Notes under the pieces: generated by a model
What the model was told of the DNA's origin: nothing
Database searches by the model: none
Seen by the model: the letters and a program-made list of their open reading frames with translations, nothing else
Position numbers and translations under genes: made by a program
Origin: Rhodoferax sp.
Lineage (GTDB): Bacteria; Pseudomonadota; Gammaproteobacteria; Burkholderiales; Burkholderiaceae_C
DNA: 12,071 nucleotides
Assembly (NCBI GenBank): GCA_023231075.1
Contig: JALNWC010000040.1
Coordinates: forward strand, 1-12,071
Direction: 5' to 3'
Shown: positions 1-6,634 of the stretch, in pieces
Layout: each line of letters opens with the position of its first letter
Position numbering within the stretch: the first letter of the stretch is position 1

Positions 1-1
1 C

Positions 2-862
2 AACGCCGCCGCGCAGTCTCAGGCTCGCCAACGGCGCTACGCCTACCGCAAAGGCGTGAACCGGGTGGCACTGCTGTTGTCTTTGCTGGCCATGGCTTTT
101 GGTCTGTTCTGGTTGTTCTGGATTTTGTTTGAAACCATTCGCCTTGGTATCTCTGGCATGACCTGGTCCGTTTTGACCGAAATGACACCGGCGCCCAACG
201 ACCCGGGTGGCTTGGCCAATGCCATCTACGGCTCTTTTTTAATGGTGTGTCTGGCCACCTTTGTCGGCACCCCGGTGGGGGTGATGGCAGGCATCTTCCT
301 GGCTGAGTTTGAATCCAAAAGCGCTCTGGCGGCGACCACCCGGTTTGTCAATGACATCCTGTTGTCTGCGCCGTCCATTGTGATTGGCCTGTTTGTGTAT
401 GCGGTGATCGTGACCCGCTTCAAAACGTTTTCAGGCTATGCCGGCATTGCCGCGCTGACCCTGATCGTGATCCCGGTGGTGATTCGCACCACCGAAAACA
501 TGTTGCAGCTGGTACCCGCCGGTTTGCGCGAAGCAGCCTATGCCCTGGGTGCACCCAAATGGAAGGTGATTTTGGGCATCACCATGCGTGCGGCCCGTGC
601 CGGCGTGGTCACGGGCATCTTGTTGGCGGTGGCCCGCATTGCCGGCGAAACGGCGCCGCTGTTGTTCACGGCTCTGAGCAACCAGTTCTGGACTTCCAAT
701 TTGGGCGATCCCATCGCCAGCTTGCCGGTGACCATCTTCAAATTTGCCATGAGTCCGTACGAAAACTGGCAGCAACTGGCTTGGGCAGGTGTGTTCTTGA
801 TAACTTTGGCCGTGTTGGCACTCAATGTGCTTGCCCGGGTCCTGACCCGTGCCAAACTTTGA
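2..862 (+). CDS. pstA: Phosphate ABC transporter permease PstA (5' end outside window)
   Basis: Inner-membrane permease subunit that with PstC forms the channel of the high-affinity phosphate importer PstSCAB. The frame is open to the window's left edge. The 18 residues before the first possible GTG start (position 56) are basic and resemble the cytoplasmic N-terminus of E. coli PstA, so the true start most likely lies upstream and the gene is cut, not short. Visible features are a first membrane helix (LLSLLAMAFGLFWLFWILF), the MTPAPNDPGGLANA segment, NDILLSAPSIVIGLFVY, IRTTENMLQLVPAGLREAAYALG and the permease EAA-type loop ending in GETAPLLFTALSNQFW. All align closely with E. coli PstA from memory. 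The gene ends in TGA 33 bases before pstB, consistent with one operon. Assignment is secure; only the start is unknown. Confidence 0.96.
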   Translation, partial: NAAAQSQARQRRYAYRKGVNRVALLLSLLAMAFGLFWLFWILFETIRLGISGMTWSVLTEMTPAPNDPGGLANAIYGSFLMVCLATFVGTPVGVMAGIFLAEFESKSALAATTRFVNDILLSAPSIVIGLFVYAVIVTRFKTFSGYAGIAALTLIVIPVVIRTTENMLQLVPAGLREAAYALGAPKWKVILGITMRAARAGVVTGILLAVARIAGETAPLLFTALSNQFWTSNLGDPIASLPVTIFKFAMSPYENWQQLAWAGVFLITLAVLALNVLARVLTRAKL

Positions 863-895
863 TGACTATCTGTTGAATTTAAAAGATTGTTAAAA

Positions 896-1678
896 ATGAC
901 TGCAACCACCATCGAACAAATAACCAAGCCCAAGTTGACGGTCAACAAACTTGACTTTTTTTACGGCAAGTTTCACGCGCTCAAGGACATCAACCTTGAA
1001 ATTCCTGAACACAAGGTCACGGCCTTCATTGGCCCATCCGGTTGCGGCAAGTCGACCTTGCTGCGCGTTTTTAACCGCATGTTCGAGTTGTACCCCGAGC
1101 AACGCGCCGAGGGCGAGGTGATTCTGGACGGCGAAAACCTGTTGACCAGCAAACAGGACGTGGCGCTGTTGCGCGCCAAGATCGGCATGGTGTTTCAGAA
1201 GCCCACGCCTTTTCCGATGTCCATTTTTGACAATATTGCCTTCGGTGTGAAGTTGTTCGACTCGCTCAGCGCCACCGACATGGAAGAGCGCGTCGAATGG
1301 GCCCTGCGCAAGGCGGCTTTGTGGACCGAGGCCAAGGACAAGCTCAAGCAAAGCGGCTCCAGCCTGTCGGGCGGACAACAGCAGCGCTTGTGCATTGCCC
1401 GCGCTATTGCAGTCAAGCCCGAGGTGTTGCTGCTGGATGAACCCTGTTCGGCACTTGACCCGATTTCGACGGCCAAAATCGAGGAACTCATCATCGAGCT
1501 CAAGGCCGACTACACCGTGGTCATTGTGACCCACAATATGCAGCAGGCTGCCCGCTGCAGTGACTACACGGCCTACATGTATCTGGGCGACCTGATAGAG
1601 TTTGGTGCCACCGAGCAAATCTTCTTCAAGCCCAACCGGCAAGAGACCGAAGACTACATCACCGGCCGCTTTGGTTGA
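896..1678 (+). CDS. pstB: Phosphate ABC transporter ATP-binding protein PstB
   Basis: Cytoplasmic ATPase that powers phosphate import through PstA/PstC. The 260-residue protein is full length for the family. It has Walker A GPSGCGKST (about residues 46-54), Q-loop Gln101, the ABC signature LSGGQQQR (157-164), Walker B VLLLDEP with catalytic Glu182, and the switch histidine in VTHNMQQ (His213). The PstB-typical RVFNRM and MVFQKPTPFPMSI stretches are present. I chose the ATG at 896 over an in-frame TTG at 887 because the family starts near here; the ribosome site is weak (AAAAGA at 881-886). The gene is followed by a 64-base gap before phoU. No residue expected for activity is missing. Confidence 0.97.
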   Translation: MTATTIEQITKPKLTVNKLDFFYGKFHALKDINLEIPEHKVTAFIGPSGCGKSTLLRVFNRMFELYPEQRAEGEVILDGENLLTSKQDVALLRAKIGMVFQKPTPFPMSIFDNIAFGVKLFDSLSATDMEERVEWALRKAALWTEAKDKLKQSGSSLSGGQQQRLCIARAIAVKPEVLLLDEPCSALDPISTAKIEELIIELKADYTVVIVTHNMQQAARCSDYTAYMYLGDLIEFGATEQIFFKPNRQETEDYITGRFG

Positions 1679-1742
1679 TCCGTTGTCACAGCGTGTCGTT
1701 GCCCGACTTTTTTGACCGACTCCAATTTCCAGGGACACCCCC

Positions 1743-2444
1743 ATGCCAGAAAAACATTTATCGTCGCAGTTCGACAGTGAACTCAGTGCCGTATCCACCC
1801 GTGTGATGGAACTGGGCGGCTTGGTCGAGTCGCAAATCCGCCAGGCTATTTATGCCTTGTCGCAGTTCAGCGTGGAGGTGGCGGACCAGGTCACGGCTGC
1901 CGAGGTCAAGGTCAACGCCATGGAGGTGGCGATTGACCGTGATCTCTCCAGCATCATCGCCCGGCGCCAGCCTACAGCGCGTGACTTGCGCCTGTTGATC
2001 GCGATCTCCAAGGCCACGGCCAATCTGGAGCGGGTCGGCGACGAGGCCGAAAAAATTGCCCGCATGGTGCGCTCCATCATTCAAAGCGGCGCGCCGCGTT
2101 CCCTGCCGTCGCTGGAGTTGCGCGTGGCTTCCGATATGGCCTCGGGCCTGTTACGTAAGGCGCTCGATGCCTTTGCCCGGCTCGATACCACGGCGGCATT
2201 GGCCATTCTCAAGGAAGACAACCTGATTGACCAGGAGTTCGACGGTTTCATGCGCAAGCTCATCACCTACATGATGGAAGACCCGCGCATGATTTCACCG
2301 AGTCTGGATTTGCTGTTTTTGGCCAAGGCGATTGAGCGCATTGGTGACCATGCCAAGAACATTGCCGAATTGATCATCTACATCGTCAAGGGCACCGATG
2401 TCCGCCACACGCCGATGGCAGAAATTGAGTCGGTGCTGAAATGA
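1743..2444 (+). CDS. phoU: Phosphate signalling regulator PhoU
   Basis: Cytoplasmic helical protein that couples the Pst transporter to PhoR so that the Pho regulon stays off when phosphate is plentiful. The 233 residues hold the usual two tandem PhoU three-helix repeats. Each carries the metal-binding E-R-x-G-D motif, ERVGD at 96-100 and ERIGD at 198-202, the second running into HAKNIAELIIYIVKG. The start at 1743 is supported by AGGGA at 1731-1735, seven bases upstream. Its last codons overlap the phoB start (ATGA, 2441-2444), implying translational coupling of the negative regulator to the response regulator it helps control. Confidence 0.96.
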   Translation: MPEKHLSSQFDSELSAVSTRVMELGGLVESQIRQAIYALSQFSVEVADQVTAAEVKVNAMEVAIDRDLSSIIARRQPTARDLRLLIAISKATANLERVGDEAEKIARMVRSIIQSGAPRSLPSLELRVASDMASGLLRKALDAFARLDTTAALAILKEDNLIDQEFDGFMRKLITYMMEDPRMISPSLDLLFLAKAIERIGDHAKNIAELIIYIVKGTDVRHTPMAEIESVLK

Positions 2445-3148
2445 GACGTGTGCCCGGCGTGCTGGTTGTTGAAGACGAGCCCGCCATTGCCGAGCTGATC
2501 TCGGTCAACCTGCGTCACAACGGTTTTCGACCCGTCTGGGCCATGGACAGTGCCACGGCGCAGGCAGAGTTGGACGCCGTGTTGCCCGATGTCATTTTGC
2601 TGGACTGGATGCTGCCAGGCGAGAGCGGCTTGACCCTGGCCAAACGCTGGCGTGCCCACCCCCGCACCAAGGCGGTTCCCATCATCATGATCACCGCCCG
2701 CGGCGACGAGGTGGACCGGGTGGCGGGGCTGGATGCGGGTGCCGATGACTATATTGCCAAGCCGTTTTCCACCAAGGAACTGCTGGCGCGCATCCGTGCC
2801 GTGTTGCGCCGGCGTGCGCCCGAGCGAGACGAAGGTCAGGTGACCGTGGGCGACCTGTGCCTCGATGCCGCCACTTACCGCGTCACGTTCCAGGGTCAGC
2901 CGCTGAAATTGGGGCCGACCGAATTCAAATTGTTGCATTACCTGATGACGCATGCCGAGCGTGTGCACAGTCGCTCGCAGTTACTCGACAAGGTCTGGGG
3001 AGACCACGTTTTCATTGAAGAGCGCACGGTGGATGTGCACGTCAAACGCTTGCGCGAAGCGCTGGGTGAAGCCGGGCAGATGGTTGAAACGGTGCGCGGT
3101 GCGGGCTATCGCTTGACTGTGCAGGCCTTACTGGTGAAGTCGGCCTAA
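2441..3148 (+). CDS. phoB: Phosphate regulon response regulator PhoB
   Basis: OmpR/PhoB-family DNA-binding activator that, once phosphorylated by PhoR, binds PHO boxes and turns on pst and other phosphate-starvation genes. The 235 residues comprise a receiver domain (about 5-122) and a winged-helix output domain (about 130-228). Receiver residues are Glu11/Asp12 for metal, the phospho-acceptor Asp55 in LLDWMLPG, Thr85 in MITAR and Lys107 in AKPFS. The output domain has the recognition-helix signature TVDVHVKRLR (196-205) and ends with VRGAGYRL. LDWMLPG and ERTVDVHVKRLR are characteristic of PhoB rather than other OmpR-family members. The start overlaps the phoU stop as ATGA and has no strong ribosome site of its own. 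phoR follows 13 bases after its TAA. Confidence 0.96.
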   Translation: MRRVPGVLVVEDEPAIAELISVNLRHNGFRPVWAMDSATAQAELDAVLPDVILLDWMLPGESGLTLAKRWRAHPRTKAVPIIMITARGDEVDRVAGLDAGADDYIAKPFSTKELLARIRAVLRRRAPERDEGQVTVGDLCLDAATYRVTFQGQPLKLGPTEFKLLHYLMTHAERVHSRSQLLDKVWGDHVFIEERTVDVHVKRLREALGEAGQMVETVRGAGYRLTVQALLVKSA

Positions 3149-3161
3149 GTCTGGCGATTTC

Positions 3162-4586
3162 ATGCTGGGTCGCTTTGTATTTTTTTTGGGATGCCTGTCG
3201 ATTGGGGGAGGGTTAGGTGTCTGGGTCGATACGAATTGGCCCAGTGCACATGCCTTGTCGATCGGTTTGGTGATTGCAGCATCGTGCTGGGTGTTGTTTG
3301 ACATTGCGCGAGCCGGAAAATTTCTCAGCTGGCTGCGCCACGGCGCTGGTGCCGAGGGTGGCTCGATCCATGGCGTTTGGGGTGACATCACGACCCGCGT
3401 TCTTCGCATGCTGCGCGAGCGCGAGCGCCAGACCCTTGACTGCCAGGCCCGCCTGCATGATTTTTTGTCGGCCTTGCAGGTGTCGCCCAGCGGCGTGATG
3501 CTGCTCGATGGCGACGCGCGCATCGAGTGGTGTAACCAGACATCGGCAGCGCATTTTGGTCTCGATGTTCAGCGTGACCTGATGCAGACCATTGGCAACC
3601 TGGTGCGCGAGCCGGGTTTTGTCAGTTACCTGGCCAAGGGCGATTTTGGCAGCAGCCTGACCATGCCGGGGCGTGAAAGTAGTCCCTCCCGGCCAGTCAC
3701 CTTGTCGGTGCAGCTGCATCCCTATGGTGATGGGCGCAAATTGCTGCTGTCGCGTGACATTACCGTCATGGAGCAGGCCGAGGCCATGCGGCGCGACTTT
3801 GTGGCCAATGTGTCGCACGAAATTCGGACCCCGCTGACGGTGCTGGCAGGTTTTGTAGAAACCCTGCAATCGCTCGATCTCGAAGAGCCCGTACGGCAGC
3901 AGTATCTGTCGCTGATGGCGCTGCAGGCCGAGCGCATGCAGACCCTGGTCAACGATTTGCTGACGCTGTCAAAACTCGAAGGCGGCGCCCCGCCGGGGGT
4001 GGAGGCACGGGTGGCGGTGCCAACGCTGATGCGCCAGCTCGAGAATGACGCGCTGGCGTTGTCGCAAGTGATGGGAGAGGTCGGCGCGACCGACCACCAC
4101 TTTGTCTTTGAATGCGACTTTGACGGTTTTCTGGTTGGCACGGCGAGTGAGTTGTTCAGTGCCATGGGGAATTTGGTCAGTAATGCCGTGCGCTACACCC
4201 CTGCAGGCGGCCACATCAGGGTCAGCATGCGGCAGCGGACGGACGGTTGCGTGGTTTTTTCGGTGGCTGATACCGGTCCGGGCATTGCAGCCGAGCACCT
4301 GGGGCGCCTGACAGAGCGGTTTTACCGCGTTGATCGCAGCCGTTCGCGTGAAACTGGCGGCACCGGCCTGGGCCTGGCCATCGTCAAGCATGTGGCGCAG
4401 CGCCATGGCGCCATGCTCGCGATCGAGAGCACGGAAGGCCGGGGCTCGGTTTTCAGTCTTGTTTTTCCGTCGCAGCGGGTGGTGCCGGCGGTGGTGGCAA
4501 GCGACGCTCATACAGCCAAATCGAATCTTTCCGTTCCGCTGGGTGGCCCACTGAACGAGTCAGGTGCCACGTTGGGCTCGCACTGA
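3162..4586 (+). CDS. phoR: Phosphate regulon sensor histidine kinase PhoR
   Basis: Membrane-anchored kinase that phosphorylates PhoB under phosphate limitation. The N-terminus has two hydrophobic segments (about 4-22 and 31-48) with little between them, so the sensor has almost no periplasmic part, as usual for PhoR. A PAS-like region follows (about 97-205). The dimerisation/H-box is VSHEIRTPLTVL with phospho-accepting His219. The ATPase domain shows the N-box SNAVRYTP (Asn341), G1 DTGPGIA (370-376), F-box FYRVDRSRSR and G2 TGLGLAIVKH (401-410). The family core ends near residue 438, yet the frame continues about 35 residues across the 3' end of the opposing membrane-protein gene. That tail is low in recognisable motifs and may be run-on. 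No clear ribosome site precedes the ATG, so translation is probably coupled to phoB. Confidence 0.95.
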   Translation: MLGRFVFFLGCLSIGGGLGVWVDTNWPSAHALSIGLVIAASCWVLFDIARAGKFLSWLRHGAGAEGGSIHGVWGDITTRVLRMLRERERQTLDCQARLHDFLSALQVSPSGVMLLDGDARIEWCNQTSAAHFGLDVQRDLMQTIGNLVREPGFVSYLAKGDFGSSLTMPGRESSPSRPVTLSVQLHPYGDGRKLLLSRDITVMEQAEAMRRDFVANVSHEIRTPLTVLAGFVETLQSLDLEEPVRQQYLSLMALQAERMQTLVNDLLTLSKLEGGAPPGVEARVAVPTLMRQLENDALALSQVMGEVGATDHHFVFECDFDGFLVGTASELFSAMGNLVSNAVRYTPAGGHIRVSMRQRTDGCVVFSVADTGPGIAAEHLGRLTERFYRVDRSRSRETGGTGLGLAIVKHVAQRHGAMLAIESTEGRGSVFSLVFPSQRVVPAVVASDAHTAKSNLSVPLGGPLNESGATLGSH

Positions 4587-6189
4587 CGTCCGGACGCTGG
4601 CGTGCGGCGTCTATGTCTGCGATCAACCAGTCGCAGGTGTTGTGGGAACCCAGCGCTTGCAGCTGGAGTTGGCTGTGAAATTGAAAGGCCGCGATTTGGC
4701 TTCGTTGTAAACCCAGTGTTGCCACACAACCCGGTGATGCCGGCATGGCCGACGTGACCAGTCTGACCATGGGTGCATGGCTGCGGGCGAAATCCAGCAG
4801 GGGCAGCCACAAGGTCATCAAAAGCAACCAGCTCAGGGCCGCACCGCCGGCGGGCAGCACCACGCTTTTCCAGATCGCCGCCTGGTGCCGGTCAACGCGC
4901 CATTTGACCAGCCAGGCCCACACCATGCTGGCGGCTAGCGCGACCAAAAAGGGTGCCAGAGAAAAGGTGTGTACAAAGCCCGGCGCCAGTCGGGCCACGT
5001 TGGCTGCAGGTTTCGCCGGGAAGCCCGTCTGCATGGAAATCCAGACCACCCAGATCACCAAGGCACTGCCGGTGAAGAAAATCAGGGTGAACCAGTCGAT
5101 CAAGGCCCCGACGCTGCGGCTCAGCGTGGGCAGGGCAAAGGCCGCCAACGCCGCCAGCGCCGGCAGGGCGAGCAACAGGGATCGGTCAGCTGACCGGGTG
5201 GTCAGGGTGGCGACGCTGGCCACGGCGACAAACCAGATAGGCAACCACAGATGAAGACCGGTGAAGCGGGCGCTGAAGACCTGGCGGCGCCAGCGCCAGA
5301 GTGTCCAGACGGCCAGAGGCCACGCGGGCCAGGTAAACCACAGAAAGAGACGCCCCAAGCCTTGCCATTCAGCGAGCTTGGCTTGGGGCAGGTCAATGCG
5401 CCAATGCCACAAGTGCAAATAGCTGGCCAGCAGGGCGCAGCCCAGTGCCATCAGTGCCAGGCTACTGGCGTGCCATTTTTTGGGCGAGCCCTCGGCTGGC
5501 GGTGCCAGCAGGTAGATGGCCGTGCCGCCCAGCGCTAAAAACAAGGCCATGAAAGGCGCGCCAGAGAGCGTCAGGCCCATCAGCGCCACAGCGGCGCAGA
5601 CACCCGGGGCGACGGGACGGTAAGGCAGCGCTGCCATGGCATAAAACAGCAAGGCGGTAAAGCACAACTGTGTCAGTGCCGGAGTGGTTTCATGGGCCAG
5701 CTGTGCCAGCCCCAGGCAGGCAATGAAGGCCAGCAAGCCGCCATCGGCTATGGCGCGTGCGTAGTCTGTCGGGCGCGCTTCACCGCCAAACGCAAAGGCC
5801 ACGGGTTGCGCCATCGGGCTGCGTGCCAGGTAATAGGTGCCATACCAGGTGCCAACCAGCGCCAGCACCAGCAGCCCCATGAAGGGCAGGCGGCTCGCCA
5901 AATCGGGTGCCAGCCAGGCGGGAGCCAATTGAATCGCCCAGGCGCCCAGCCAGTAGGGCAGCAAGGCATCGACCTCCGGCGCCATGCCGCCCAGCACCGG
6001 GTGCCACCAGTCGGCAGCGCCGCGCGCCAGTTCGGCCATGTAGCCAAAGGTGGCGATGTCATCGCGTTTCCAGGGTGCGCGCCCCAGAAAACCCGGCAGC
6101 AGATAGGCCAGGCAGAACAGCAGCAGTGCCAGGCGCGGCAGGCGCTTGACGCCAGCTTGCGCGACGATGGCAGGGGTTGGCTGGTTCAT
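4453..6189 (-). CDS. ArnT/GT39-like multi-pass membrane glycosyltransferase, substrate unknown
   Basis: A 578-residue integral membrane protein with about ten or more hydrophobic segments from residue 18 to about 465, then a soluble C-terminal domain of roughly 110 residues ending in LPPPPAPPAATEKQD. The first loop, GRAPWKRDDIATFGYMAELARG followed by DWWHPVLGG and LLPYWLGA, matches the layout of the first periplasmic loop of GT-C enzymes of the ArnT/dolichyl-phosphate-mannose mannosyltransferase type, where an acidic pair (here Asp43/Asp44) lies in the active site. Such enzymes move a sugar from a lipid-phosphate carrier to lipid A, protein or another acceptor. I cannot name donor or acceptor. 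The frame is open further upstream into rpmE2; I chose the ATG at 6189 because the N-terminal helix begins just after it. No ribosome site is evident. The rpmE2 terminator lies just upstream, so it needs read-through or its own promoter. It overlaps phoR tail-to-tail. Confidence 0.75.
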   Translation of the reverse strand: MNQPTPAIVAQAGVKRLPRLALLLFCLAYLLPGFLGRAPWKRDDIATFGYMAELARGAADWWHPVLGGMAPEVDALLPYWLGAWAIQLAPAWLAPDLASRLPFMGLLVLALVGTWYGTYYLARSPMAQPVAFAFGGEARPTDYARAIADGGLLAFIACLGLAQLAHETTPALTQLCFTALLFYAMAALPYRPVAPGVCAAVALMGLTLSGAPFMALFLALGGTAIYLLAPPAEGSPKKWHASSLALMALGCALLASYLHLWHWRIDLPQAKLAEWQGLGRLFLWFTWPAWPLAVWTLWRWRRQVFSARFTGLHLWLPIWFVAVASVATLTTRSADRSLLLALPALAALAAFALPTLSRSVGALIDWFTLIFFTGSALVIWVVWISMQTGFPAKPAANVARLAPGFVHTFSLAPFLVALAASMVWAWLVKWRVDRHQAAIWKSVVLPAGGAALSWLLLMTLWLPLLDFARSHAPMVRLVTSAMPASPGCVATLGLQRSQIAAFQFHSQLQLQALGSHNTCDWLIADIDAARQRPDVSASPTWHLTRSVGHPAERKDSIWLYERRLPPPPAPPAATEKQD

Positions 6190-6220
6190 GGGGGCATGGC
6201 GCAAAAGGCGGGGTTTAGTG

Positions 6221-6258
6221 CAAAGAAAAAGGCAGCGCGGAATGACCCGGCTGCCTTT
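6221..6258 (-). terminator. Intrinsic terminator after rpmE2
   Basis: Read on the minus strand, a 9-bp perfect stem (6250-6258 pairing with 6228-6236, core GGCAGC/GCTGCC) can extend with a short inner CGG/CCG helix over one bulged base. It runs into TTTTTCTTT at 6230-6222. It sits about 20 bases past the rpmE2 stop, where a Rho-independent terminator would be expected. The A-run at its 5' side could let it act weakly on the plus strand too, but nothing there needs it. Confidence 0.8.
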
Positions 6259-6278
6259 GGCAAAGCGCGAAGGGCTGC

Positions 6279-6536
6279 TTACTTGGCAGCGGTCTTGCCG
6301 AAGCGGTTGCGGAAGCGCTCCACGCGGCCCCCCATGTTGTCCACGGATTTTTGTGTGCCGGTATAGAAGGGGTGCGATTCGCTGGAGGTGTCGAGTTTGA
6401 ACAATGGCAGCTCGCGGCCATCTTCCATTTTGATCATCTCTTTGGCGTTGGCGCAGGAGCGGGTCACGAACTTGAAGCCATTGGACGAGTCCAGGAAGCA
6501 AACTTCGCGGTAATTGGGGTGAATGCCGTCTTTCAT
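6279..6536 (-). CDS. rpmE2: 50S ribosomal protein bL31 type B
   Basis: Small 85-residue protein of the large ribosomal subunit, positioned near the central protuberance and the bridge to the 30S subunit. The start MKDGIHPNYREV and the block SSESHPFYTGTQ followed by GRVERFRNRFGK are diagnostic of bL31. Type B (zinc-free, YkgM-like) is indicated because the CxxC pairs of type A are gone and the C-HPFF of type A is S-HPFY here. Two isolated cysteines (13 and 28) remain but do not form a zinc knuckle. The ATG at 6536 is preceded by GGAG (6545-6542) at five bases. It lies downstream of rho on the same strand, a common Burkholderiales arrangement. If this is the only bL31 gene in the genome, it serves both zinc-replete and zinc-poor growth. 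Confidence 0.95.
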   Translation of the reverse strand: MKDGIHPNYREVCFLDSSNGFKFVTRSCANAKEMIKMEDGRELPLFKLDTSSESHPFYTGTQKSVDNMGGRVERFRNRFGKTAAK

Positions 6537-6571
6537 GATTTCTCCATCAGTTGCGTTAGCCGCGCCAGCCC

Positions 6572-6591
6572 TTGCGCAACCCATTGCGCAA
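6572..6591 (-). promoter_or_regulatory. Hairpin in rpmE2 leader: two copies of TTGCGCAA
   Basis: The palindromic octamer TTGCGCAA occurs at 6572-6579 and again at 6584-6591, separated by four bases. As RNA this forms an 8-bp stem with a tetraloop. It ends 35 bases before the rpmE2 start, inside the rho-rpmE2 gap, and no U-run follows it on either strand, so it is not a standard terminator. It could be a ribosomal-protein leader structure, an mRNA-stability element, or a DNA operator made of two palindromic sites. The structure is seen directly; any function is inferred. Confidence 0.45.
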
Positions 6592-6626
6592 TTCAAAGCC
6601 GTTCGTACTTTTCGCTAAAACGTCAG

Positions 6627-6632
6627 ATTATA
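6627..6632 (-). promoter_or_regulatory. Candidate -10 box for rpmE2
   Basis: The minus strand reads TATAAT exactly at 6632-6627, just past the rho stop. A good -35 at standard spacing is absent: the nearest TTGACA-like hexamer, TCGACA at 6660-6655, is 22 bases away. If used, the transcript would start near 6620 and give a leader of about 80 bases carrying the hairpin at 6572-6591. rpmE2 could also simply be transcribed with rho. Confidence 0.35.
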
Positions 6633-6634
6633 GT

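Noticed and set aside
1684..1698. Two TGTC(A/G) repeats before phoU that suggest a PHO box
   Set aside because: The repeats are 10 rather than 11 bases apart, only five bases each and one is imperfect. The site is inside the operon, where a PHO box is not needed.
1695..1713. GTCG/CGAC hairpin followed by six T between pstB and phoU, resembling an attenuator
   Set aside because: The stem is only four base pairs. It could trim read-through slightly, but it is too weak to call a terminator.
3180..3187. Run of eight T near the start of phoR as a possible phase-variation tract
   Set aside because: The run encodes ordinary hydrophobic residues of the first membrane helix. Eight is short for slippage control, and the frame is intact.
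6186..6197. Three-codon frame ATGCCCCCATGA overlapping the start of the GT39-like gene
   Set aside because: It has no ribosome site and is easily produced by chance in a G/C run.
5692..6366. Plus-strand frame of 224 codons opposite the membrane protein gene
   Set aside because: Gln/Gly/Arg-rich shadow of a hydrophobic gene. The minus-strand protein has clear membrane helices and a GT-C loop.
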